Assembly (NCBI GenBank): GCA_016781725.1
Contig: JADDPU010000085.1
Span: 1-9,506, forward strand
Direction: 5' to 3'
Length of the DNA stretch: 9,506 nucleotides
DNA from: Rubrobacter sp.
Lineage (GTDB): Bacteria; Actinomycetota; Rubrobacteria; Rubrobacterales; Rubrobacteraceae
A program made the translations under genes and the position numbers. The notes below the pieces were generated by a model that did not search any database, was not told the DNA's origin, and was given only the letters and a program-made list of their open reading frames with translations. Shown here piece after piece: positions 1 through 6,191 of the stretch. The number at the start of each line of letters is the position of its first letter. Within the stretch, counting starts at the first letter, position 1.

Positions 1-459
1 CGCGGCATCAGAGATCGCTACGACGAGGCCGCGGCGCTGGTGCTAGGGGCCTTCTCGCGGCTCGGGGTGCGGGACGCGGAGGTGGGGGAGGTACGCGAGG
101 AGTTTTGCCCCGGCGATCACAGCATAAGGGTAGGGGACCACGAGGGCGGTATGAAGGTAGTCGGCATAGCGCAAAGAGTAACGCGCCGCGCTACCAGCGT
201 CGGGGGCATCGTGCTAGTCGAGGGAGAAGAGGAGCTGGCCCGCGTGCTGGAGCGCGTCTACGGCGCCATGCGGTTGCCCTTCAGGCCGCGCAGCGTCGGC
301 AGCCTGCGGCGCGCCGGGTGCGAGGCGGGGATGGGCGAGGTCCTCGAAGCCTTCGCCCTCGAAGTGGAGCGCCGCTACGGCGCCGTTCGGGTCCGGCTCG
401 ATCGACCGACGCTCGAGCTGGCGCGCGGGGAGGGCGAGCAGTACCTGGTAGCGGGATGA
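1..459 (+). CDS. Lipoate/octanoate-protein ligase family protein (5' truncated by window)
   Basis: The frame is open from base 1 and ends in TGA, leaving 152 codons of the C-terminal part; the start lies outside the window. The family (LplA/LipM-like, biotin/lipoate A/B ligase fold) attaches lipoyl or octanoyl groups to lysines of 2-oxoacid dehydrogenase E2 subunits and glycine cleavage H protein in the cytoplasm. Visible signature: FCPGDHS at fragment residues 35-41, followed by MKVVGIAQR (51-59) and the SVGGIVLV strand, matching the conserved C-P-x-x-x-S ... G-x-K-x-x-G-x-A-Q-R ... G-G block of these enzymes; Lys52 would be the conserved acyl-adenylate-binding lysine. A small C-terminal helical region follows (about 90-152). 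The next gene is in the same direction but 116 nt away, so a shared operon is not evident. I cannot tell ligase from octanoyltransferase without the N-terminal half. Confidence 0.8.
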   Translation, partial: RGIRDRYDEAAALVLGAFSRLGVRDAEVGEVREEFCPGDHSIRVGDHEGGMKVVGIAQRVTRRATSVGGIVLVEGEEELARVLERVYGAMRLPFRPRSVGSLRRAGCEAGMGEVLEAFALEVERRYGAVRVRLDRPTLELARGEGEQYLVAG

Positions 460-530
460 GCCGGGTGCCCGACACGGGGGAGGGCCAGGGGGTAGGTCTC
501 CCGGCGCGACGACTTCGCCCGGTTTGCGCG

Positions 531-536
531 TAGAAT
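531..536 (+). promoter_or_regulatory. Possible -10 box upstream of the AI-2E family gene
   Basis: TAGAAT lies 39 nt before the ATG at 576 in otherwise very GC-rich DNA and matches TATAAT at five of six positions. No convincing -35 is found 16-18 nt upstream and there is no extended TGn. The call rests on the -10 alone. Confidence 0.28.
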
Positions 537-575
537 GGGGGTAAGTAGCCGCGCGCCAGGAGAGAACCGGGGAAG

Positions 576-1754
576 ATGAAAATAGACAGGTGGGCGAGAT
601 CCCGGACTCCTGGGGGGCAGGAGCCGCGGGGAGAGAGTCTGTCGGGCCGGCCGGCGGACGGACGGCCCACCCCGATCTTCGTCTCCTCGCGGCTCTTGAT
701 CATCATCGCGGCTGTGGGGTTGGGGCTGCTCGCGCTGCTGTTGTACGCGGCGCCAACCGTACCCGCCGTGGGGCTCGGGGGGATAGCGCTCGCGATCGTG
801 CTCTCCTTCCCGGTGCGGGCGCTCTCGCACTTCATGCCACGGGGGCTCGCCATCCTGGTGACGGTGCTGGCCTTGATCGGGTTGATCTCGCTCGCGCTCT
901 TTATCCTTGTGCCGCTCGTGATCCAGCAGCTAAGCACCCTCGTGCGCACCACGCCCCAGATCGCCAACAGCGCGAACCAGCTCCTCATCGACGTGATTCA
1001 GGCTCTCGACGAGCGCCAGCTCCTGCCCGGCTCGGACCCTGAGGAGTTCGGCCGGGCTCTCGTCACCGACCTGTTCGACCGCGCCCAGAACCTCACCGAG
1101 AACCTGCTCCGGGGCCTCCTCGGCTTTATACCGAGGGCGTTCGGCTTCGGGATAGCGCTCTTCGGGGTCCTGTTCGTCGCCGTCTACCTGCTGGTGGATG
1201 CGCGCAAGATCAAGGCCGCCTACCTCAAGAGCGTCCCGGTCCACTACAGGCGGGACGCCCGCGACCTGTGGAACGCCTTCGGCCAGTCGCTCTCCCGCTA
1301 CCTCGGCGGGCTCGTCTTCGTAGTGGTGATCCAGGGGGTACTTGCTTTCGTGGCGCTCTATCTGATCGGGGTGCGCTACGCGATCCTGCTCGGGGTGTGG
1401 GTCTCGCTGACGGCGATCATCCCCTACCTTGGCGCCTTTCTCGGCGCGATACCGGCGGTTATAGTGGCCCTGGTGTTCGGGTCTTCGAACTTCGGGTCCC
1501 CGACCACGACCGCCATCCTGACCATCGTGGCCTACGTCCTGATCCAGCAGCTAGAGGGCAACTTTCTGACCCCCCGCATCCAGGGCCAGGCCCTCCACGT
1601 CCACCCCATCCTCGTGCTGCTGGCCGTGATCGCCGGCGGCGAATTGGCGGGCCTCGCCGGGGTGGTCTTCGCCGTCCCAGCCCTCGCCGTCTTGCGCGTC
1701 TTCTTCGACTTCCTCAGGGTCCGCCTGCGCAAGAGACCGGAACCCGAGCCATAG
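576..1754 (+). CDS. AI-2E family transporter / PerM-type permease
   Basis: This 392-residue polytopic inner-membrane protein belongs to the AI-2E exporter (UPF0118, PerM/TqsA/YdiK) family. A hydrophilic N-terminus (1-35) is followed by paired helices (about 38-82), a further helix (about 90-115), a long amphipathic extracytoplasmic segment (115-185) and at least four more membrane spans. Family hallmarks are IPYLGAFLGAIP at 282-293 and QLEGNFLTPRIQG at 325-337, followed by HPILVLLAVIAGG. Members export autoinducer-2 or act as small-molecule or ion-coupled exporters; the substrate here cannot be read from sequence. The ATG is chosen because AGGAGA at 558-563 precedes it and the first predicted helix begins about 38 residues later, as usual. 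The tail (RVRLRKRPEPEP) is basic and cytoplasmic. It converges on the binding-protein gene across a hairpin. It is a stand-alone gene with no quorum-sensing genes beside it. Confidence 0.88.
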   Translation: MKIDRWARSRTPGGQEPRGESLSGRPADGRPTPIFVSSRLLIIIAAVGLGLLALLLYAAPTVPAVGLGGIALAIVLSFPVRALSHFMPRGLAILVTVLALIGLISLALFILVPLVIQQLSTLVRTTPQIANSANQLLIDVIQALDERQLLPGSDPEEFGRALVTDLFDRAQNLTENLLRGLLGFIPRAFGFGIALFGVLFVAVYLLVDARKIKAAYLKSVPVHYRRDARDLWNAFGQSLSRYLGGLVFVVVIQGVLAFVALYLIGVRYAILLGVWVSLTAIIPYLGAFLGAIPAVIVALVFGSSNFGSPTTTAILTIVAYVLIQQLEGNFLTPRIQGQALHVHPILVLLAVIAGGELAGLAGVVFAVPALAVLRVFFDFLRVRLRKRPEPEP

Positions 1755-1789
1755 AGCGGCGAAGACCCTAGAATCCGCGCGGCCAGAGA

Positions 1790-1819
1790 GATCGGGCCCC
1801 GTAGGCGAGGGGCCCGATC
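1790..1819. terminator. Perfect 11-bp stem hairpin between convergent genes
   Basis: GATCGGGCCCC (1790-1800) pairs perfectly with GGGGCCCGATC (1809-1819) around an 8-nt loop. It lies between the stop of the rightward AI-2E gene (1754) and the stop of the leftward binding-protein gene (1836), so it can serve both strands. There is no T-run on either side, so it is not a textbook intrinsic terminator. U-tract-less hairpins are often proposed for high-GC actinobacteria, or it may act as a 3' end protector. Confidence 0.65.
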
Positions 1820-1835
1820 CGACCTCGAGGCTTTC

Positions 1836-3161
1836 CTAGCTGACCTGCTCGCCCTGTTCGGTGATGCTCTGGATCTCCTCCTGGAGGGTATTTACTGTCT
1901 CCTCGGGGGAGGTGTCGCCCGCGAGGGCGGAGTTGAACCCCGCGGCGAGCTCGAGGGAGACGTCCGAGTAGAACGGGGATACCGGGCGCGCTGTGGAGTT
2001 CTCGATGATCGCCTCCTTGCCGAGGCGGGCGACCGGCACGTTGTCCGTGACCTCGGGATCGTTGTAGAGGCTCTGGCGGGTCGGCAGGAACGAGCCTTCG
2101 ACAGCCTTGAACTTCTGCTGCTCGGGGGAGGTCATGAACCGGATGAACTCCCAAGCCTGGTCCTGCTTGTCCGAGGTGGCGTTGATGAGGAAGTTCCAGC
2201 CGCCCAAAGTGCTGGAGCTCTGGTTCCCCGGGTCCACTGGGAGCGGCGCGACGCCGAGCTGCTCCGGCTTCACGTCCGGGTAGTCCGTCGAGCCGGCCAG
2301 CGAGTACATGTAGGGCCAGTTCCGGATAAAGACGGCCTCGCCGTTGAGGAAGGAGGAGTGCGACTCGTCCTCCTTGTACTGGAGCACGGCCTGCGGCGCC
2401 GCGCCGCTCTCTACCATGCTCCGATAGGTAGCGAGGCCAGCGGCCGACTCGGGGCTGTCTATGATCACCTTGGAGGGGTCGTTCGGGTCGAGAACGTCGC
2501 CGCCGTGGGACCGGATGTACTCCAGACCGTTGCACACCCCGCCCTCGTACTCGGCCCCCTGGAAGACGTAGCCGTTCTTGATGCCCTCGTCCTGCTGGAT
2601 CTTGTTGGCCATCTCTTGAAGCTCGTCCCAGGTCTTGGGGGGCTCGGAGTAGCCGGCCTTCTCGAGCAGGTCCTGGCGATAGTAGAGTAGCCCTGCGTCC
2701 GTGTACCACGGCACCCCGTAAATCTTGCCATCGTAGGTCGCTGACTGCATGGGCCCGGGCAAAAACTCGTCGGCGTCGGTGAAGCGGTCGGTGACGTCCG
2801 AGATCCAGCCGTTGGCGGCGAACTGGGCTGGCCAGATCACGTCGCCGACGATAACGTCTATGTCGCCGCCGCCGGCCTGGAACTGGGTCCTGAGCTTGTC
2901 GAAGTACTGGCCCGTGTCGGACGGCATCTCGCGGTAGGTGATCTTGAAGTCGCTCTGCTTGTTGAACTTCTCGACCGCCTTGGGCAGGGTCCCGGTGTCG
3001 TCGGGACCAAACGAGAGGAGGACGTCGTTCGAGCCGCTGCCGCCACCGCCGCAGCCCGCGGTGCCCAGAAGGGCTGCCCCGGCGAGCCCGGCCCCGCCGA
3101 GCTTCAGGAAGTCCCTGCGGCTGAGGTTGGCGCCGCGGCCCAAGATCTGTTTCCGTTGCAT
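1836..3161 (-). CDS. Tat-exported ABC sugar substrate-binding lipoprotein
   Basis: This 441-residue extracytoplasmic solute-binding protein (SBP_bac_1, family 1) resembles trehalose/maltose binders of the LpqY/ThuE type. The N-terminus carries a twin-arginine signal (SRRDFLK, residues 14-20), a hydrophobic stretch (21-35) and a lipobox ending at Cys37 (GTAGC), followed by a Gly/Ser linker, so it should be Tat-exported and lipid-anchored outside the membrane. Family blocks: DIDVIVGDVIWPAQFAANGW (100-119), GVPWYTDAGLLYYR (149-162), FLNGEAVFIRNWPY (271-284), GGWNFLINATSDK (320-332) and LPTRQSLY (359-366). The ATG has AAGGGG five nt upstream. The gene starts 49 nt after dapE in the same direction, with no clear promoter of its own, and is followed by a convergent gene. 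No permease or ATPase gene adjoins it, so it must partner with components elsewhere. Sugar specificity is inferred from family only. Confidence 0.9.
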   Translation of the reverse strand: MQRKQILGRGANLSRRDFLKLGGAGLAGAALLGTAGCGGGGSGSNDVLLSFGPDDTGTLPKAVEKFNKQSDFKITYREMPSDTGQYFDKLRTQFQAGGGDIDVIVGDVIWPAQFAANGWISDVTDRFTDADEFLPGPMQSATYDGKIYGVPWYTDAGLLYYRQDLLEKAGYSEPPKTWDELQEMANKIQQDEGIKNGYVFQGAEYEGGVCNGLEYIRSHGGDVLDPNDPSKVIIDSPESAAGLATYRSMVESGAAPQAVLQYKEDESHSSFLNGEAVFIRNWPYMYSLAGSTDYPDVKPEQLGVAPLPVDPGNQSSSTLGGWNFLINATSDKQDQAWEFIRFMTSPEQQKFKAVEGSFLPTRQSLYNDPEVTDNVPVARLGKEAIIENSTARPVSPFYSDVSLELAAGFNSALAGDTSPEETVNTLQEEIQSITEQGEQVS

Positions 3162-3210
3162 GTATACCCCTTATCTAGCTTGCTCTTCCCCTGCCGGCCT
3201 CTCCGGCCCC

Positions 3211-4275
3211 CTAATTATGCCTGAAAAATGATACGAGGTGTGCGTGGCACTCTTCGAGCAGCGCCAGCTCCGCGTACTCGGCCTCCTGGTGGGCCTGCGA
3301 AGGGAGCCCCGGGCCGAAGTTGGCCGCCGCGACCCCCCGCCCCGAGAAGCGGGCCACGTCCGTCCACGCCTGCTTCGGCCGCACCTCTAGGCCGGTCGAG
3401 ATCAACTCCTGCAAAAGAGGATTCTCCAGGCTGACCGGCCCGCTCGGGGCGAAGTCCCACACCTCGTATGAGGCCTCGCCGTCCGTCAGCCCTTCGAAGA
3501 GGCGCTCTACATCGCTACGGTCCTTGCCCGGCGCGAAGCGGTGGTTCACGTTGATCCTGAAGAGGTCGGGGACTACGTTGTTGGCCCTCCCGCCCCGCGC
3601 CGTGGTCGGCGTCAAAACCTCGTAGAATGATAGCCCGTCCACTACCACCTCGACGGCCTCCCGCTCGTGCAGCGCCGCCAGGAACCTACCGGCCTTGGTC
3701 AGCGCGTTCTCCCCCTGCCAGGGACGGGCCGCGTGGGCCGAGCGGCCGCGGAAGACTACCTCGACCTGCGCCGTCCCTACGCACCCGACCTCGAGCGCCC
3801 CGCCGGTCGGCTCGGGAACCAGCGCCAGCTCGGCGTCGAGCACCCAGGGGCTCTCCGTAAAGACCGTCTCCAGGCCGTTCTCGGCGTAGGACCCCTCCTC
3901 CCGCTCGTAGAAGACGAAGATCGGCTCGAAGCGGCTCTCCTCCCACGGGAAGCCTTCGAGCAGCGCGAGCATCACCGCGTCCCCGGCCTTCATGTCGGAG
4001 GCGCCCCGACCGTAGACCCGCTCCCCCTCCACGCGGACGGGAAGCCCGCCCTCGGGCTCGGGCACCGTGTCGAGGTGGCCGGCGAGGACTACCCTCCGGC
4101 GGGCCGGGTCGGGCGCGAGGCGGCGGACGGCGAGGTTGTTCGAGGTGCGCTCGACCTCCCAGCCGGGCGAGGCCGCTATCCGCGACGCCAGATCGTCGCA
4201 GAGGCGCTCCTCCTCCCCGGTCACGCTCGGGCGCTCCAGGAAGAAGAGGAGCGCTTCGAGCAGCCGGGCGTTCAC
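3211..4275 (-). CDS. dapE: Succinyl-diaminopimelate desuccinylase (M20 metallopeptidase family)
   Basis: This 354-residue M20 enzyme is predicted to hydrolyse N-succinyl-LL-2,6-diaminopimelate to succinate and LL-diaminopimelate in the cytoplasm. All expected di-zinc residues are visible: His67 and Asp69 (AGHLDTVP), bridging Asp94 (GRGASDMKAGDA), catalytic Glu126 with ligand Glu127 (EREEG), Glu155 (EPT) and C-terminal His329 (AHQEAEY). The dimerisation (lid) domain lies at about 175-285 and includes SAHAARPWQGENA. The start is GTG (4275-4273), sharing GTGA with the dapD stop, so translation is probably coupled to dapD. M20 enzymes also include ArgE and carboxypeptidases; the fusion to dapD and nearby dapC and lysA make DapE the best call. 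The length is slightly shorter than the roughly 375 residues of E. coli DapE. A binding-protein gene follows 49 nt downstream. Confidence 0.93.
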   Translation of the reverse strand: MNARLLEALLFFLERPSVTGEEERLCDDLASRIAASPGWEVERTSNNLAVRRLAPDPARRRVVLAGHLDTVPEPEGGLPVRVEGERVYGRGASDMKAGDAVMLALLEGFPWEESRFEPIFVFYEREEGSYAENGLETVFTESPWVLDAELALVPEPTGGALEVGCVGTAQVEVVFRGRSAHAARPWQGENALTKAGRFLAALHEREAVEVVVDGLSFYEVLTPTTARGGRANNVVPDLFRINVNHRFAPGKDRSDVERLFEGLTDGEASYEVWDFAPSGPVSLENPLLQELISTGLEVRPKQAWTDVARFSGRGVAAANFGPGLPSQAHQEAEYAELALLEECHAHLVSFFRHN

Positions 4276-5078
4276 ACGCTCACCCCGAACTCCCGCAGGG
4301 CATCGTTGAGGGAGGTCTTCTGGTCGGTGGATTCCCTGCGCTGGCCGATGATGAGCGCGGTCTGTAGCTGGTAGTGGCCGCTCGGGAACTCTTTGGTGCG
4401 GGTACCCGCGACGACGACGGAGCGGGCAGGGACGCGGCCCCTGTAGACGGCCTCCTCGGGCCCCGTTACGTCGATGATCTGGGTGGATGAGGTCAGGACC
4501 ACGCCGGCGCCCAGGACAGCCCCCTCCTCGACGCGCACCCCCTCCGTGACGATCACCCGCGAGCCCACGAAGGCCCCGTCCTCGATCACTACCGGCATCG
4601 CCCCCGGCGGCTCGAGCACCCCGCCGATGCCTACCCCCCCGGCCAGGTGGACGTTACGGCCGATCTGGGCGCCGGAGCCGACAGTCGCCCAGGTGTCCAC
4701 CATCGTCCCGCTCCCTACATGGGCCCCGATGTTCACGTACCCCGGCATCACCACGACCCCTGGCTCGACAAAGGCCCCGTAGCGCACGGTCCCAGGCGGC
4801 ACGACGCGGACGCCGGCCGCAGCCAGGTTCTTTTTGGTCGGGATCTTGTCGTGGTACTCGAAAGGCCCGACCTCCATCGTCCGCATCTCGGCGATCCCGA
4901 AGTACAAATTTATGGCCTTCATCACCCAGGCGTTGGACTCCCACCCGCCTTCCTTTCTCTCCGCGACGCGCAACTCGCCCCGGTCCAGGCCGGCGACGGT
5001 GTCGAAGACCGCAGCGCGGTATTCCTCCTCTTGCAGCAGCCCCCGGTCTTCGAAAGCGGCTTCTACCCTCTCCTTTAT
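4272..5078 (-). CDS. dapD: Tetrahydrodipicolinate N-succinyltransferase, likely ATA start
   Basis: DapD transfers succinyl from succinyl-CoA to tetrahydrodipicolinate, the committing step of the succinylase lysine/DAP branch; it is a trimeric left-handed beta-helix enzyme. With the start chosen here it has 268 residues (E. coli DapD has 274). Counting from that start, visible blocks are RVVPPGTVRYGAFVEP (91-106), MPGYVNIGAHVGSGTMVDTW (111-130, Asp128 being the proposed catalytic Asp) and NVHLAGGVGIGGVLEP (142-157) within hexapeptide repeats. The N-terminal part (ERVEAAFEDR ... LDRGELRVAER) clearly parallels E. coli DapD (IETAFERR ... LDSGALRVAEK). No ATG, GTG or TTG exists between the in-frame stop at 5132-5130 and the TTG at 4973, and that TTG would remove 35 conserved residues. 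ATA at 5078-5076 sits 6 nt after AGGAGG. The gene overlaps dapE by 4 nt. No clear promoter was found upstream. Confidence 0.92.
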   Translation of the reverse strand: MKERVEAAFEDRGLLQEEEYRAAVFDTVAGLDRGELRVAERKEGGWESNAWVMKAINLYFGIAEMRTMEVGPFEYHDKIPTKKNLAAAGVRVVPPGTVRYGAFVEPGVVVMPGYVNIGAHVGSGTMVDTWATVGSGAQIGRNVHLAGGVGIGGVLEPPGAMPVVIEDGAFVGSRVIVTEGVRVEEGAVLGAGVVLTSSTQIIDVTGPEEAVYRGRVPARSVVVAGTRTKEFPSGHYQLQTALIIGQRRESTDQKTSLNDALREFGVSV

Positions 5079-5119
5079 CCCGATCCTCCTTTGACTCTGC
5101 GAGACGTCGACCCCGGCAT
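5075..5119 (-). other. 14-codon leader frame overlapping the dapD start
   Basis: On the minus strand an ATG at 5119-5117 opens a 14-residue frame (MPGSTSRRVKGGSG) whose TAA stop (5077-5075) overlaps the proposed dapD ATA as ATAA, the same geometry as an ATGA coupling site. It has no strong SD of its own and no run of lysine codons typical of an attenuator peptide. It may be chance. If translated, it could deliver ribosomes to the weak dapD start. Confidence 0.2.
5085..5090 (-). promoter_or_regulatory. Shine-Dalgarno site that fixes the dapD start
   Basis: A perfect AGGAGG on the minus strand, within AAAGGAGG, ends 6 nt before ATA at 5078. The only other near-start codon (ATC, 5084-5082) abuts the SD directly and is too close. 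The position agrees with where DapD homologues begin, so the site supports initiation at or beside this ATA. Confidence 0.7.
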
Positions 5120-5232
5120 GTGCGCCAGTTTAACAGGAGGCCGAGCCGGTTCCCGCGCCTCCCGGGAGCCGCCCCCGCGCAACGCCGTGCTGCCTTGCTT
5201 CTTTACCGGGCCCCCAGCCCCCGGTGGCGGCG

Positions 5233-5261
5233 TCGACACCAGCCGTCTTACCTGCTACTAT
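5233..5261 (+). promoter_or_regulatory. Sigma-70-type promoter for the micropeptide-gntR-eamA unit
   Basis: The -35 TCGACA (5233-5238, five of six to TTGACA) and -10 TACTAT (5256-5261) are separated by exactly 17 nt. The expected transcription start is around 5267-5269, inside the adjoining palindrome, giving a leader of about 35 nt before the SD and ATG at 5303. It is the best-formed promoter in the window. Confidence 0.7.
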
Positions 5262-5275
5262 CTGGTATATACCAG
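5262..5275. promoter_or_regulatory. Palindromic GntR/HutC-type operator
   Basis: CTGGTATATACCAG is a perfect 14-bp palindrome. Its core GTATATAC fits the GTnTAnAC consensus of HutC-subfamily GntR regulators (for example the DasR/NagR TGGTCTAGACCA type). It abuts the -10 box and covers the predicted start site, so a bound dimer should block transcription initiation. The regulator encoded downstream at 5433 has the HutC (UTRA) architecture, making autorepression the simplest reading. That this protein binds here is inference. Confidence 0.8.
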
Positions 5276-5302
5276 TTGGCGCAGACCAGAAAGGAGAAGG
5301 TT

Positions 5303-5398
5303 ATGGCCGGGCTATTTGCCGAGGTTGCCATCTTGGCGTGGGTGGTCCTCGTCCTTGTGGTGACGGGTGAGGCGGGTGCCGGGAGGCGCTGGCCGTAG
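5303..5398 (+). CDS. 31-residue putative single-pass membrane micropeptide
   Basis: A short frame with ATG at 5303 and TAG at 5396-5398 encodes MAGLFAEVAILAWVVLVLVV (residues 1-20), then a polar, basic tail ending RRWP. Residues 8-20 are almost entirely hydrophobic, with one acidic residue at 7, suggesting a single membrane span. Support for translation is the SD AGGAG (5292-5296) at 6-nt spacing and its position as the first frame after the operator-controlled promoter, 34 nt before the GntR start. I do not recognise a family. It could be a small partner of the downstream exporter, a translated leader, or a chance frame. Confidence 0.5.
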   Translation: MAGLFAEVAILAWVVLVLVVTGEAGAGRRWP

Positions 5399-5432
5399 CT
5401 TGGAGTTTGGCGGTTTGGGAGGGGGTGTTTTC

Positions 5433-6191
5433 GTGGGTGATGTGGCGGGTGGGGGGGTGCCGGCTTACAGGCGCGTCGGCGGGGTGCTCGCCGCGCGCAT
5501 ACGTTCCGGCGAGCTGGCGCCCGGCGCCCGGGTGCCGTCCGAGCGCGAGCTCGCTGCCGAGCACGGCATCTCCCGCATGACCGCCCGGGCGGCGGTGGAC
5601 CTCCTGGCGAGGCGGGGGCTCGTCGAGCGCAGGGAGAGGTCGGGGGTATTCGTGGCACGCCCGAAGATCGAGCAGTCCCTCGACACCGTGGCGGGCTTGA
5701 GCGACCAGCTCGAGAGCCGCGGCGTCGCCCCGGGGGCCGAGGTGCTCGAGGCGCGCACGGTCCGAGCCGGGACCTTGGGTGATGCGGAGGTCGCTTCGCG
5801 CCTTGGGATCTCGGGCGCGGAGAGGGTGCACGTGGTCGTCCGGGTGCGCACCGGCGACGGCGAGCCGCTGGTACTCGAGGAGAATTACCTGCCGGAGCGC
5901 CTCTTCCCGGGGCTGCTCCGGGAGGACCTCACCGGGGGCCTGTACGCCCTGATGCGCGAGCGCTACGGTCTCTTCCCGGCGCGGTCGCGTCAGGAGCTCG
6001 AGACTTCCCTGCTCGGCCCGGGGGCCGCGGAGGCCCTCGGGACCAGCCCCGACGCGCCGGCGCTCAGGGTGGAGCGCGTCACCCGGGACGCGCGAGGAAG
6101 GCCTATAGAGTTCGCCAGGGACCTCCACCGCGGCGACCGGCTCCGCTTCGTCTCCGAGGTCTCGGCGGAGGACTGGGACGTGGGGCTATGA
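5433..6191 (+). CDS. GntR family transcriptional regulator, HutC subfamily
   Basis: This 252-residue cytoplasmic DNA-binding repressor has an N-terminal winged helix-turn-helix (about 10-75) with the GntR signature VPSERELAAEHGISRMTARA (34-53) and wing residues GVFV (71-74). It is followed by a UTRA ligand-binding domain (about 85-248) containing LEENYLP, RSRQELE and the typical C-terminal block RVTRDARGRPIEFARD...RGDRLRF. UTRA regulators respond to small metabolites (sugar phosphates, urocanate, amino-acid-related ligands); the ligand here is unknown. GTG at 5433 is preferred because GGGAGGGGG (5417-5425) lies just upstream and the wHTH starts at the usual distance; an upstream GTG at 5367 would overlap the micropeptide and add a glycine-rich tail. 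The stop overlaps the exporter ATG as ATGA, so the two are probably co-translated. The palindrome at 5262-5275 is its likely operator. Confidence 0.92.
   Translation: MGDVAGGGVPAYRRVGGVLAARIRSGELAPGARVPSERELAAEHGISRMTARAAVDLLARRGLVERRERSGVFVARPKIEQSLDTVAGLSDQLESRGVAPGAEVLEARTVRAGTLGDAEVASRLGISGAERVHVVVRVRTGDGEPLVLEENYLPERLFPGLLREDLTGGLYALMRERYGLFPARSRQELETSLLGPGAAEALGTSPDAPALRVERVTRDARGRPIEFARDLHRGDRLRFVSEVSAEDWDVGL

Noticed and set aside
281..988. Minus-strand 235-codon open frame opposite the first two genes
   Set aside because: Its translation has no recognisable motif and is explained by codon bias of the lipoate-ligase and AI-2E genes on the other strand.
3193..3207. GCCGG/CCGGC hairpin between dapE and the binding protein as a terminator
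   Set aside because: The stem is only 5 bp, with a 5-nt loop and no T-run. It could be a weak processing or attenuation site, but does not support a terminator call.
4272..4973. Shorter dapD starting at TTG (4973)
   Set aside because: This TTG encodes the Leu of the conserved GELRVAE segment. The 35 codons upstream in the same frame match the DapD N-terminus, and no SD precedes the TTG.
5205..5225. ACCGGG/CCCGGT hairpin in the dapD-gntR gap
   Set aside because: A 6-bp GC stem with a 9-nt C-rich loop is expected by chance in such DNA. It has no T-run and matches no riboswitch architecture I recognise.
5079..5302. Lysine riboswitch or T-box upstream of dapD
   Set aside because: I looked for multi-helix junction structure and conserved core blocks and saw none; the region is GC-rich with only short inverted repeats.
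4647..5363. Long plus-strand open frame of 238 codons antisense to dapD
   Set aside because: It is the shadow of dapD codons in high-GC DNA: Pro/His/Arg/Asp-rich, with no domain, no SD, and running across the dapD start and intergenic region.
5367..5432. Upstream GTG start for the GntR regulator
   Set aside because: It would add a 22-residue glycine-rich stretch unlike the family and overlap the micropeptide frame. GTG at 5433 has a purine-rich SD and the right distance to the helix-turn-helix.
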